Source: Strongylocentrotus droebachiensis (lineage: Eukaryota > Echinodermata > Echinoidea > Camarodonta > Strongylocentrotidae). From it: a stretch of 64,000 nt of DNA. The stretch is taken from assembly GCA_035222895.1 (NCBI GenBank), contig JAVYIG010000885.1, positions 62,001 through 126,000 on the forward strand. Direction: 5' to 3'. Of the stretch, positions 27,801 through 41,629 are shown piece after piece (positions within the stretch are counted from its first letter, which is position 1; each line of letters opens with the position of its first letter). The notes under the pieces are model-generated. The model saw only the letters and a program-made list of their open reading frames with translations, did not search any database and had not been told where the DNA came from. The position numbers and the translations under genes were made by a program.

Positions 27801-30800
27801 CATGCAGCCAATAGATTTTCATCATGTGTTTGATCTTGTATTGAAAAAAAGATCAAACACGTCATCATAATCTACAGAGTGCAACCAAAAATTTCTTAAC
27901 AACGATTGAATTTGTTTTCAGGAAGCCTAACACTAAAAGCTGTTTTTGATACAAAGAGCATCGTAGAGACGATGAACAAATAAGAATAATAATACATTCA
28001 CTTCTATTTTCCCCGCCAAATAATCCGAACAAAAGATCCATCCGAGGGTAATCAACTGTTAAACTAATTTATCATGAGTCCTTGAAAAATTAATTAATAC
28101 TGCTTTTCAAATATTATTGAAGAACAGCAAAGGCGAACACGATTGTCGCTACAATTCAGAAAACATTGCTTGCATTGCTTTTCTCTCAAAATTACCGTGA
28201 GATATCAAGCGACATAGAACTATGATCGACAAAAAAGACATTGTCTTGAAAACAGTCAGAAACATTAGAACTTGAATGAATAAAACATAATGCAAATGAA
28301 TAAGACTAGAATGAATAGGACACAAGTTCATTTTTACCATTTAAATCATCCAGTACCAAATACCTGAGCAAAATTCGAACCAGATGCATTTAATGGTAAG
28401 CTTAAAGAAAATGATTCGTGACAATTGTCAATTGTCATGAGTTTATCGTCTAGACGTATTGCAAAAGATAATCAGAATAATAATGATCAGAATAATACCT
28501 CTACTATTAGGCCTACTTCTACATGTACTATACTACACTACTGCCATTGTAGATTATGCTGATAATACAGATGATAATAATGATATGATAACAATTATAA
28601 TAATACTATATACTTATACTAATCGTCATCAAAATCATCATGTTCATATTCATCATAATGATAACAATAATAATGATTATAATAATTACAATAATAATTT
28701 ATATTAACGATAATAATCATGATAAGGATAACAATCACAATAACAACCATAATAATTACAAAAATAACATTAGTAACACCACCAACCATAATAATAGTTG
28801 TTGTCATTATTATTGTGATACTGCTTCTAGTACTACTCCTACTACATGAATTAGGAAGAAGGAGGGGAAGAGGAAGAATCTTATTGTTTATTTTCTGTAT
28901 TATCGAGGCATACAAATGCACAGGGAGGTAAGAGAGGGAAAAGTAAGGCGACGAAGAGGGAGAGAGAGAGGGAGAGAGAACGAGAGGGGGTAGCCTATGG
29001 CCCGGGTTCAAATTCAGTTATCTTTAATTTATTTGACCCAGTACTGATGATCATAATTTTATCTACCGTGTGATTGCCATGTGTACGCCATACCGAATAG
29101 CACTAGCTCACATTTTGTTATTGTTGTCAAGAACTTATTGGCATGCAGCCAGTAGATTTTCATCATGTGTTTGATCTTGTATTGAAAAAAAGATCAAACA
29201 CATCATCATAATCTACAGAGTGCAACCAAAAATTTCTTAACAACAATTGAATTTTTTTCAGGAAGCTTAACACTAAAAGCTGTTTTTGATTCAAAGAGCA
29301 TCGTAGAGACGGTGAACAAATAAGAATAATAATACATTCACTTCTATTTCCCCCGCCAAATAATACGAACAAAAGAATCAACCGAGGGTAATCAACTGTT
29401 AAACAAATTTATCATGAGTCCTCGAAAAATTAATTAATACTGCTTGTGAAATATTATTGAAGAACATCAAAGGCGAACGCGATTGTCGCTACAATCCAGA
29501 AATCATTGCTTGCATTGCTTTTCTCTCAAAATTACCGTGAGATATCAAGCTACATAGAACTATGATCGACAAAAAAGATATTGTCTTGAAAACAGTCAGA
29601 AACATTAGAACTTGAATGAATGAAAAATAATGCAAATGAATAAGACTAGAATGAATAGGACACAATTTTATTTCTACTATTTAAATCATCACGTACCAAA
29701 TACCTAAGCAAAATTCGAACCAGATGCATTTAATGGTAAGCTTAAAGACAATGATTCATGAAAATTGTAAATTGTCGTGAGTTTATCGTCTATAATTATA
29801 GACGTATTGCAAAAGATAATCAGGATATTAAGGATCAGAATGATACCTCTACTACTAGGCCTACTTCTACATGACTATACTACACTACTGCCATTGTAGA
29901 ATATGCTGATAATACAGATGATAATAATGATATGATAACAATTATAACTAGACTTTAATTCGTCACTTTGACGAATTAGGTGATACGTATGCTATTTTTG
30001 TATTGTGAAAGTGTGCCGATGATGATCTAATAATAATATTTATAAATATTATAATGACGATATTGATGATGATGATTTATTTTGTTTTAAATGACGATGA
30101 CAATGATTAAAAGTGGTATAGCGCCCCCTTCAGGTATTCGATAGACAATTGTTATATGATTAAACTATTAATTTACTAAACAAGCTCAATTTTTCGCCTG
30201 ATTGCAGAGCCTACCAATCATTGAACTGATATTTCGACGCACTATACATACGCAACATAATAAACAAGTCTAGACTGGAATGTAGTATCATTCACCTCCC
30301 ATAGGCATAAAACGCATATTAAGCAAACAATCTAATGACGTCATCAAAATGAATAAATATTGGTAATAATCTTGTGAAAAATTGTCTCAGCTACAACGTA
30401 TCAAAATTTAGAAGAAAATTGATCAATATTTGCAGAGAAACAATCATTTTCTGTAAATATGTTGACGTCATAATATGCAAATTCGTATTTTGAGTTTCAA
30501 GGTCAATATGATGATGACACGATAAACTTAATGGCCAAATGAGACATGAAATCACATCTCCGACTCGTACTCTATCCGAATATGAAGACAATAATTGAGG
30601 GTTCCCGTCCATCCCGAAGAGCCATAAGGGTTTTGTATAGGCATGTTGTTGCCCATATATGCTATGTATTACAAGAGCTCGCGCGCACGCACATTTATCT
30701 TGAACGGACGCTCATTCCCTTATTAATGGTCATAAAGAGATAAACATGGTATCAAAATGTCCGGAAAAACATGAGAAATACTGTGTTAAAAAAAATCTAG

Positions 30801-33800
30801 GAGGAATTATTTTGCGTTCGGCCGTGACAAACGAAAACGCGCGCGCGTTTCTTTATTTTCTTCATGAAATGCTATTGCTAATAATGGCGTACGCGCGCGT
30901 TTTTTGACCTGAAATTGACTGGACTGATATTGACCTTGATCCTGGTAAATATGAATGAGAAATGTCTTTCCGTTATGAAGATATGATCATGAGTTGATTT
31001 TCACAAAATGGCGTCTAGATTACGTCATCAGTCAAGGTCAAGGTTGAAAACCTTATTGTGCTCTTTCCATATGGCTATACATATGGGTGCCAAATTTCGA
31101 GGCATTTGATTGAGCCATTTTCAAGTTATCGTGCTCACAAAAGAAGCTCTTACGAAAACATAAGGTGATCTGTATTATATACAGCCCACCTGATAAAAGA
31201 AATCGTGACGTAATCCACGTATTACTAACTACGCAAAGTTCTACAGAAATTTGCAATTTCAACTTTAAATTGAAAATTTTGACATGATCCCAACATCTGA
31301 TCAAAACACAGAAGGCACAACTTTTATAGCCCATAGTCTCAGCTATAACATACCAAAATTTGGGAGAACATAGAGCACAAATCAGCTAGATAGTGCTCAA
31401 AGATTAATGTCATGTAGATCCATGATTTGAACTAAATTGGCACCTTCCGTAGGCTTAACACGCAAATTAAGAAAATCTGTCAAGTTACCTTTAATCGCAA
31501 TTTTCACTATGATGATGTCATCAAAATGAAAAATAATATGCAGTGAACTTGTAGACAATTGCCTCAACTACAAGATATCAACATTGAGAAGAGAATCAAT
31601 CAATATTTACAGAGATACAATCAATTTTCCATAAATATGCTGACGTCATAATATCCAAATTCGTATTTTGAGTTTCAAGGTCAATATGATGATGACACGA
31701 TAAACTTAATGGCCAAATGAGACATGAAATCACATCTCCGACTCGTACTCTATCCGAATATGAAGAAAATAATTGAGGGTTCCCGTCCATCCCGAAGAGC
31801 CATAAGGGTTTTGTATAGGCATGTTGTTGCCCATATATGCTATGTATTACAAGAGCTCGCGCGCACGCACATTTATCTTGAACGGACGCTCATTCCCTTA
31901 TTAATGGTCATAAAGAGATAAACATGGTATCAAAATGTCCGGAAAAACATGAGAAATACTGTGTTAAAAAAAATCTAGGAGGAATTATTTTGCGTTCGGC
32001 CGTGACAAACGAAAACGCGCGCGCGTTTCTTTATTTTCTTCATGAAATGCTATTGCTAATAATGGCGTACGCGCGCGTTTTTTGACCTGAAATTGACTGG
32101 ACTGATATTGACCTTGATCCTGGTAAATATGAATGAGAAATGTCTTTCCGTTATGAAGATATGATCATGAGTTGATTTTCACAAAATGGCGCCTAGATTA
32201 CGTCATCAGTCAAGGTCAAGGTTAAAAACCTTATTGTGCTCTTTCCATTTGGCTATACATATGGGTGCCAAATTTCGAGGCATTTGATTGAGCCATTTTC
32301 AAGTTATCGTGCTCACAAAAAAAGCTCTTACGAAAACATAAGGTGATCTGTATTATATACAGCCCACCTGATAAATAAATGCGATTCTAACGAAATTATA
32401 AGGTGGTCTGTACGATATACAGCCCACCTGATAAAATTTGGAAGATACTAAAGTGTCTTTCTTCCTCGCTCGCTAACAATATTTTGACAGCAAGGCAAAT
32501 AAGGGCAACGAGAGGCCCGAATATCCTCATATTAGTGTATCAAGGTCATGACCGAATATATCACTTTTTATTTATGTACATTCGGCGGCAAGGTGCCCGC
32601 ATACAGTACTTTAAATAGTTTCTAGTGTGTGGATTACAAACTATTTTTGTACCTGTTTGAAAATGTCTTTTTATTCTTAAATGTGCCCATACGTGTGTGT
32701 GCATAGTACTTGACGAGAGCCAGAGTCATGCAAAATTAATAGTCTGTAAAGACTTTGGAATTTGGGAGAAACTTTTCATTTCTTAAGAGGGTACAGTGAC
32801 TAACAAAAAGCTAAAATAACGCTGCTCCAGAGAAATGTATTTCTATGCAATTTGAAGAGCGCTGGACAATTACCTAAAACTTACATCCTTCGTGGAAATT
32901 AGCAACCGCGCTTGCGTTGCATAAATTATAATAAAAGGGAAATGTGAAGTAATGAGGAAGACAACGTGCTATAGTATTTAAAAGAATATGGGGTCATGCA
33001 GGGGATCTTATGGGCTCGTAGCCATCTCAAATTGTGTCAGATCGTCTTTTGCTACTGAATCCTGATTGTCCACGGGGTAGTTGTCATCGGGGGGGGGGGG
33101 GGGTAATTGTCCTCGAAGGTAATTGTCATCGGGGGGTATTTGTCATCGGGGGGTAATTGTCCTCGGGGGGTAATTGTCCTGGGGGGTAATTGTCCTTGGG
33201 GGGTAATTATCCTAGGAGGTAATTGTCCTTGGGGGGAATTGTCCTAGGGGGTAATTGTCCTCGGGGGGTACTTGTCCTAGGGAGTAATTGTCCTCGGGGG
33301 GTAGTTGTCCTCGGGGGGTAATTCTCCGGGGGTAATTTTCCGGGGGTAATTTTCCGGGGGGTGATTGCCCAGGGGGTAGTTGTCCTAGAACCTTCGTCGT
33401 GATATACGCGGCGATATGCGTCCGACCCAAGACACATATCGCCGAAGGCGGACGCGTATCGCCAACCAATTTTCGGCGTTCTGTGTCTTAGGACACAGAA
33501 CGCCACCCGGTCACTCTGGCCCGTGACACCGGCCCCCTCCCCTGGATCCGCCTCTGATTTGTTAATATCGGACAAGATACGTTCAAATTTGAATTCAAAC
33601 TTTACTGCCATTTACGTATATGGTCAGCCCTCTCTTCAATAAAGGCTCCCAAGACTTCGGGAATGACCCAAAGATTTCCTGATTACCATACTGCTGCTCT
33701 TTGGAGGGGCCGGGTGCGGCCTTTCAGAAATATCTTTACACTAACCTTTTAGGCACTACGGCTTAAAATAAACAAGCATGCTTACAATTTTTTGAAAATC

Positions 33801-36800
33801 AGCTGAATTCCTACTCATTTCTGGACAACCTAAAACTTAGAACATGGTCAGTCATCGATCTCCCCCCCCCCCCCCTCCATGCGCGCACATTTCACACGCA
33901 CATATCCACCCCCTAAATTTTTCGCGTTTTCGTCGTAACTGTCACTTAGTGCCATGTCCTTGTCTTTCTTCCTTTTTCACCCGGCTTCTCTCTTCTTTCT
34001 CTTTTCTCTTTTCTCTCTTTTTTCTTTCTCTCTTTCTTTTCTCTTCTTTTCTTCCTCTTTTTTTTGGCGCCGCCAATAGGGGGGGGCGTGGCCGTTTCGC
34101 CCCCCCCCTTGGATCCGCCACTGTATTACATCTGTATGGTGGTGTACTCCCATGCTTTTCTCAATCGCTCATGCAGGTTGGTTGTGTATTCGAGGAGTCT
34201 GTTGCCATATGACGATGGAGGAGGATTTGAACAGGTGATGTGTGCACGTGTACAGGTTTTCCTGCCATGCATGGTGTAATATAGCCTTTTGACAAGGCCT
34301 CGTGACTCTGGCTATTTTCCACCCAATCAGCTGCTGAGATGAGTCTAGAGACCCGGGGTAAACGCGTGATCGAGTGGCTTTAGCCGCGAGGCCTTTTGGA
34401 TTCTGGCTTTTACTGCTCGCATGAATTATTAATGACTTTGGATTTATTGACCAATCAGAATGGCCATCACCCAGTTGATTTCGTTCGTGATTCGTTCATT
34501 ATAAAAAAACATGTAAGAAAAGGTAAAAGACGTAAACTAGTTTTGCTTATGAGATGAACATATCAATGATTAATACAAAATATCACTTTCAAATCTATTT
34601 TACATGCAAAATTACAATAAAATAGGAAGCATTTGACGACTTGAGCTAACAATTGTAAGTGAGATGAATAGAGTTTCCTTGTATATACAATGAACCAGTC
34701 CAACTCGTTTCGTTCATTGTTTTTGGTATTCGTACTAGTTTACTGTGCACGTGATGGATAATATATGGCGACGTCACACGATGATACGTTCGCTGATTGG
34801 ATGCTACCATTTCGGTAGAGAACTCCAGTCGGAAACAAGGGTTAATATAAGACATCCAAACCAGATCACTAAAGGAGGAGGCGCGATAGCTCAGTCGGTA
34901 GACCAGTGGTCTCGTAATCCGTTGACCCGGGTTCGAAACCAAAGCGATGCGCTAGTGCCTTGTCTAAAGGCTAGATGTAGTATGGCGTCAAACCTGTTGA
35001 GGCACCAGTCATTTCGATGGCGTGGGTTCGAATCCCACCACTGACACCAGCATTAATCCTCTTACCAGGTCCCTCGGAGAGGACTTCAAGCCGTCGACCG
35101 TCTGGTTGCTTACTTACAAGCATTTATGCTTCCTTAGCAGTCAGGTAAAATATCCCCATCACCACCATTCTGAAAGGCCACTTGGCTGAAGCCAGTCGCT
35201 CTGGCTTTCACTCGGATTTTCGCAAATTAGTTTGTTTTTAGTCGCTCGGCGTCTATCAGACATGATAGCTTAAGGCTAGGTATAGTATGGCGTCAAACCT
35301 GTTGAGGCACCAGTCATTTCGATGGCGTGGGTTCGAATCCCACCGCTGCCACCAGTTTATGACTTAGACAAAACTAGTCTGACATGATTGTTGACTTGAG
35401 CTGCACTGCTAAATGTTACTTCATCTTCAAAATGGCTGCCAAGATGGCTGACATGCAGTCCATGAAACGATAACAACCAATCACAAGATTGTACTTGAAG
35501 TAAGTAACCAATATAACTACTAAGGAAAGAAAGAGTGCCATGTGTCTATAGTGAGCTGGGTGTGTGTGTGTGGTGCTATTTGCAGGTAAGCTGAATGGGG
35601 ATGAATGAATAGGGACTGAACAATATAAGCCAAGAGCTTTAATAACAGACATCAGACAATGAATGTAGGTTGGGAGTGTGCTGAAACAAAACAGTGGAAA
35701 GATAAATGGAAAATAAACAATTTGGATCAGTAAAGTTAAAACTTTACTAGTTACACTACTAGTACTACTACTACTACTCACTTGTAGTTGGTATGATGAA
35801 ATACTGTTGATTGTAATATTATTGCTTTAATTTGTTTGGGTACAGCTGGAATGCAAACCTACCCAAATGAACAAATTATGAAATATCGTTGATTGTATTT
35901 TTATTGCTTTAATTTTTTTTTTGTACAGCAGGAATGCAAAACTTACCCAAATGAACACATGATGACATAATCCTTGATTGTATTTTTATTCCTTTAATGT
36001 TTTTTTGTACAGCTGGAAGGCAAAACCTCCCCAATGAAGCCCCTCAACCCCCTCAGCTTGAAGCACGGGACATTAATCAAACACGACTTGATGCAGCAAA
36101 ACAAAAACAGGTTTGTGAGCATCTCATAAAGTACAAGTCCACTCCAGAAATAACTTTCTTTCAATAGAAGCAGAAAAATCTGACAAACCAATCAACAAAA
36201 GTTTGAGCAAGTCGGATAACTAATACAAAAAATATGATTTTTTTTTGAAAAAGTATGTTAAACTATGGAACAATGAAGATCACTACACAAATTGCCAATT
36301 TGGTTTTCAGTTTGTGACGTCATGTCCGCACTATTTATCAATTGCTTTGAATAGTTCAATCCCATTAATTTCCCTTTTTATCCCCCAAAACTTGATTCCC
36401 TCATACCTTATGATTTTTTTTGAAAAAGTATGTTAAACTATGGAACAATGAAGATCACTACACAAATTGCCAATTTGGTTATCAGTTTGTGACGTCATGT
36501 CCGCACTATTTATCAATTGCTTTGAATAGTTCAATCCCATTAATTTCCCTTTTTATCCCCCAAAACTTGATTCCCTCATACCTTTGCCCAGGTTATATGA
36601 TTTGTATTATATTGCGTGCATGACATTTCACGAAATCTTCTATGAACTTTGAAGAATTTATACTTTTTTATGAATATTGTATATTCATAATTATTGATTT
36701 TGATATAAATAGTTTATAAAAATTCGCATTTTTCATGATTTAACTGGAAACAAATTACTCTACATAAGTGTATCCACACACAAACATATTACTATCAATC

Positions 36801-39800
36801 TAACTTTGATGCTGGTGTGAAGAAATACGATTCTTAGGGGGAAAATAGGAAATTTGTACCTTTAAGGCTTGTTCAGATATGACGCGGGAAAAGCTTGGAA
36901 TTAAAGAAAATGATGATGTAACGTGTTATACGCTTTACATATCATCGGTGGGGTGACAAAACCTCGTATCTCAATTTTTTGAGATTTTGATTTTGTTTTG
37001 CATAATTTTGTAGCTAATGGCCTACGACACCACCTGATAAATCCATGGAACGCCTCCTGTCTCGGTTTTTCAAAAATCCACACAAACACCCTTAAACTAA
37101 ACCTCGTAACTTTAACCCCCTTTGAAGCTGCACTGACAAAACCTCGTAACATAAGATACGTAATTCCTTTTCCTCTTAACTCACACACGGCCTAACAGTA
37201 CCGAAGCTAGTGTATTGAAATCTCGTAACTTATTCAACCAAAACCTCGTAACTCATTCAGAGTTGAAAGTAAGAAATCGTATCTCAATTTGAATAACCAC
37301 TAAAAACTCGTATCTCAATGTAGATAAAAGCAAAAACCTCGTAACTCACTTTCAAATATAAAAACAATTATTTTACTGTACAGTGCGTCCCAGAAAAAAC
37401 GAAACCGAGAAGTATCGATGTTCTATCATAACTTAATCACAACTATAATTAATGAATGATACATATTTGGAAAGCTTAGAGTCTCCTGCCGTATCAATAA
37501 ACGAAATTAACAAAAGACTTAACTCCGTTTCGTTGACAATCAGCCGTAGACGAGAGTCTTCATGCATGGCTGATTGTCAACGAAACGGAGTTAAGTCTTT
37601 TGTCAAATCTGCGTTTTGCTACGGCAGGCACCCAGTAAAAACGAATTCGTTTAATAAAATTATGGAAATGCAAGCACTACTTTAAACAAACAGAACTTTG
37701 TCATTCCTCGCTCATTTTTCCTGATTGAGGTGTCATATGAAAGGGCAGAAACTCAACTTTCTAGAAATGTGAATTTTTCTTCGAAATTCAGATACCGCCC
37801 GCCAAAAGTCTTTTTAGTTTCCTTCCTTCAAATTGCTTTTAATCACTCATGCGTGAAATATGCATTATCTGAGTAGCATCACATGAAAGAGGAGACTCTA
37901 AGCTTTCCAAATATGTATCATTCATTAATTATAGTTGTGATTAAGTTATGATAGAACATCGATACTTCTCGGTTTCGTTTTTTTCTGGGACGCACTGTAT
38001 TTCAACAATGACATTGAAAAATTGTATAAATATTCCAGTTTTAAAAAGAGAGGACGGTGTCACAGCACTAAATTTTTTGAGACAGGAAAGTTTTTTCGCT
38101 CTCCTGAAAATTCATGATGTTTGAGATACGAGGTTTTGTCACCCCACCGACGATATAATGTGTATCTTATATAAAGATGAATACCACACATTTTTGGTGC
38201 TCGCATTTGCTATTAAATTTGTATTTACATGTACAAGTAAAAGAACATGGCAGCTTTTTTGCCACGATTTAGCGCTTCAATTCTGAACAAGCCCTTATAA
38301 GTCTTGTACGGTGTGTTAAGCCTAGTATTAGGGTGATCACACTGCCTGTGCACACAGTCTGCCCCATGCACACACACACACACGCACACACAATTACAGC
38401 AGTCAGTTGGTAGAAATAGCAATTTTCGTAAATTTATTTTAAAAAAGCTGAACAATATTTTTAAAAAATTATTTCACATATCTTTCAAGCATACCTTTAA
38501 CTAGAATTCTGTGTAGTTTCATTGTTATAGGCATGTGGGAAATATGTTAAATTATTATTTAGAATATTGTCTTTTCAGCCATGTGTGACATGGCCCGCTG
38601 ATCGCACATTGACTGTTATTCTGCGTGGTGAAAATGCACTTCAATGTATAAAACTCCCCTACAAAAATGCAATATCCTCATATGTTTCACTCATTGAATC
38701 AATTTGTTGTTTACACTCAAGGTAGCCAAAACTGTATTGGGGTCATCAAACTTTGCTTTTCTCTAAAATTTAGTCCCTGTGGAATGTTATGACCCGTTGA
38801 ATGGTTTCTGGGAAAATCGTCATAAATCCTCAAATCTGACATTAAAAAAATATATATATATACTGTGATGTAGCTAAAAGTCTGCAAATTCTTATCATTT
38901 GATCGGTTTTTCTGAATAATCTGTGAAACATATGAGGAAATAGCTGTAACGGTGATCCAGGTAATTTCCATCGCCAAGTTTTATTGGCATTGCAAAAATA
39001 TTTGGAATTTAATGTTAATATTTGGTGTAAATATGATCTATAAATATATGATTTTAAAAATGCCAACAAAATGAACAGTTTGACTTTCCTATACAGTGCG
39101 TCCCAGAAGAAACGAAACCGAGAAATATCGATGTTTCATCATAACTTAATCACAACCATAATTAATGAATGATACATATTTGGAAATCTTAGAGTCTCCT
39201 CTTTCAGGTGATGCTACTCACGTAGCTCATTTTTCTTAATTGAGGTATCATATGAAAGAGCAGAAAATGAACTTTCTAGAAATATGAATTTTTCTTTGAA
39301 ATTCAGATACCGCCCGCCAAATTAGTTTTGGTTTCCTTCCTTAAAATTGCTTTCAATCCCTTATGCGTGAGATCTGCATTATCTAAGTAGCATCACATGA
39401 AAGAGGAGACTCTAAGCTTTCCAAATATGTATCATTCATTAATTAAAGTTGTGATTAAGTTATGATAGGACATCGATACTTCTCAGTTTCGTTTTTTCTG
39501 GGACCCACTGTATATATAATTAGCTGAAATGACATAATATGCATATTTGATGAATATTCTTTTTTTTTTTAATCCAAAAAAAAATATATGACCATACCTG
39601 TTTGATATACATAGGTTTAAATGATGTATCATGTTAGGTTTTGATTTGATTACATATGCGCATATTTATTAGGCGGACTTAGTTATTTTCACAACTTTTT
39701 CATATCTGCAGATTCGCAAAAGTGGCAAAAATTACTTATTTTGTTTGCTTCTGTTTTCAAAACCGTAATAGATATATGAATTTTCTTTTTTGTATTTGTT

Positions 39801-41589
39801 ACGACAAAGATGATATTTTAGTATCTGATAATTTAATTTATTATTTTGTGTCCGAGAAAGTGATGAATTAAGTTGTCAACTTTGTCGAATTTTGCCATTT
39901 TTGCCAATTTGACCATTTCTGGCAGGTTTTTCGGTAATTTTGCGATATAAAAAAAATGGTATGAAATCACAACGCATTGACCGATTTCAATTCTGTTTTT
40001 TGTTTTTTGAAGCTTTCATAAAGCTTGATCAATTGCAATCATCAAATAACATGTGTTTGTTGTACTTATGTTTGGTGTGCTATACCTACTAGTATTAATG
40101 CTTCAATTGTTTTCAAACTGTTAAGAGAAGATTGCCCTTTAAATCCATTTGACTTGGATTTTAAAGCGGACAAATCTGTTTGTCTTCTGTTTCTGAATAA
40201 GCCTCTAATAAAATCAACATATTGTTAAAGTGGCATTCTCCTTTAAATAATTGTTCATGAGATGTTTTTCTTTTCTTTCTGTTCTCTTTTGCTGTAATAG
40301 TCGGAAGATAAAATTAAATTGGAGCAATCCCAGCATGCAGCTCAACATAAGCAGGAAGTTAACATGGCAGGTGATTCTGGGAATCAGACAGGATCAGTCT
40401 CTGTGTAAGATATTTTGTCTACACCTTAAAGGGCAATCAGAAAAAATAAGCGGAACAAATAAGAAAAACATTATGGCGATAACTTATAATAAATAGGACT
40501 TATAATAATTGTGAGAGTTATGAATGTTGAAATTTGAGATCATTAAATCTATGCAAGTATAAAGTTGGAATTTTGGTCAGTGGATTGAGACTAAAGAGAA
40601 AAGATCATCCTGAATATTTCATTTAGATTTTTTTCAATCAAACACAGTTGCCAATTTTCTTTCATGTTTTTCAGGATTAATCTATCGGTGGTATACTGCG
40701 GAGATAGAACCGACGAGACGCTGATCATGTTGAAGAACGTGACTGTCTTCCTTTTGAAATAGATGCTTTACTCTTTCTACAATCAAGAAGGAAATTATAT
40801 ATTTTGAGATAATCAAACAAAATTGCCAATTCTCTTCACATATTTTTGCTTCAGGATTATAAATCTGTCGGTGGTATGCTGTGGGGATAGAACCAAAGAT
40901 ACCCTTGTCATGTTGAAAAGTGCAACCGTCCTCACCCAACGAATGATGCATTTCCACATCTTTGCTGAAGACGACTTACAGGCTGGTATCGCGCAAAGGG
41001 TAAGAAGCTTTCAATCTAGCCTACAAAAGTGGACCACCAGGGGGTTATTTAACAAAGATTCTAGGTCGAACTTATCTCTAAGTTTGACTTTATAATTATG
41101 GAAAGCCGGAATAGCATGTTGGAAAATATTTTGTAATGTATTTTAAAGGGCATAAAATATTGATTCAAATCATTCATATTTCCTATTATCTTGATGTGGA
41201 ATTAATGAAAAGTCTAAACTTTTGCTTTTGAATATATTTTATTTTAAGGCTACAAATGGCTCTCCATAATGTTTAAGTCAAACTTAGAATTAAGTTCGAC
41301 TTAGGATCTTTGTGAAACACCCGTAGGAGTGTCAAGTTTGATAGTGCTACATGGGACATGAGTGCTACAAGAACCCACTCTTATTAACTGGTTTATTTAT
41401 ATATTTCAATCAATTTCGATGCGGTCCTTATTTTGTGAAATGTCATATTCTTCTTTGCCGTTTACTTGTAATTCAATGTTTTTAACATGTTCCTTTAGTA
41501 TTTCTCACTTTTCCTTCTTTATCCTTTCTTCTTTCTCTTGCGCTTAGAAACATTGTATTAAGCGCATTATAAATATAATGTATTATTAT

Positions 41590-41629
<40 letters not shown>

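Larger units (their letters stand above)
36863..38297. mobile_element. Non-coding DNA transposon with AAGGCTTGTTCAGA ends
   Basis: The left end AAGGCTTGTTCAGA and right end TCTGAACAAGCCCTT are inverted, and further inside ATCGGTGGGGTGACAAAACC (36950) is inverted to GGTTTTGTCACCCCACCGAC (38130). Between these lie many copies of an AAACCTCGTAACTCA-like motif. A mariner-like foldback element (37381-37997) is nested inside. No transposase frame. Confidence 0.72.

Noticed and set aside
24945..29947. Recurring ORFs of 63-130 codons in each 1.34 kb unit
   Set aside because: They are Ile/Asn/Tyr low-complexity translations of AAT/ATG-rich DNA, overlap on both strands and recur only because the unit is repeated.
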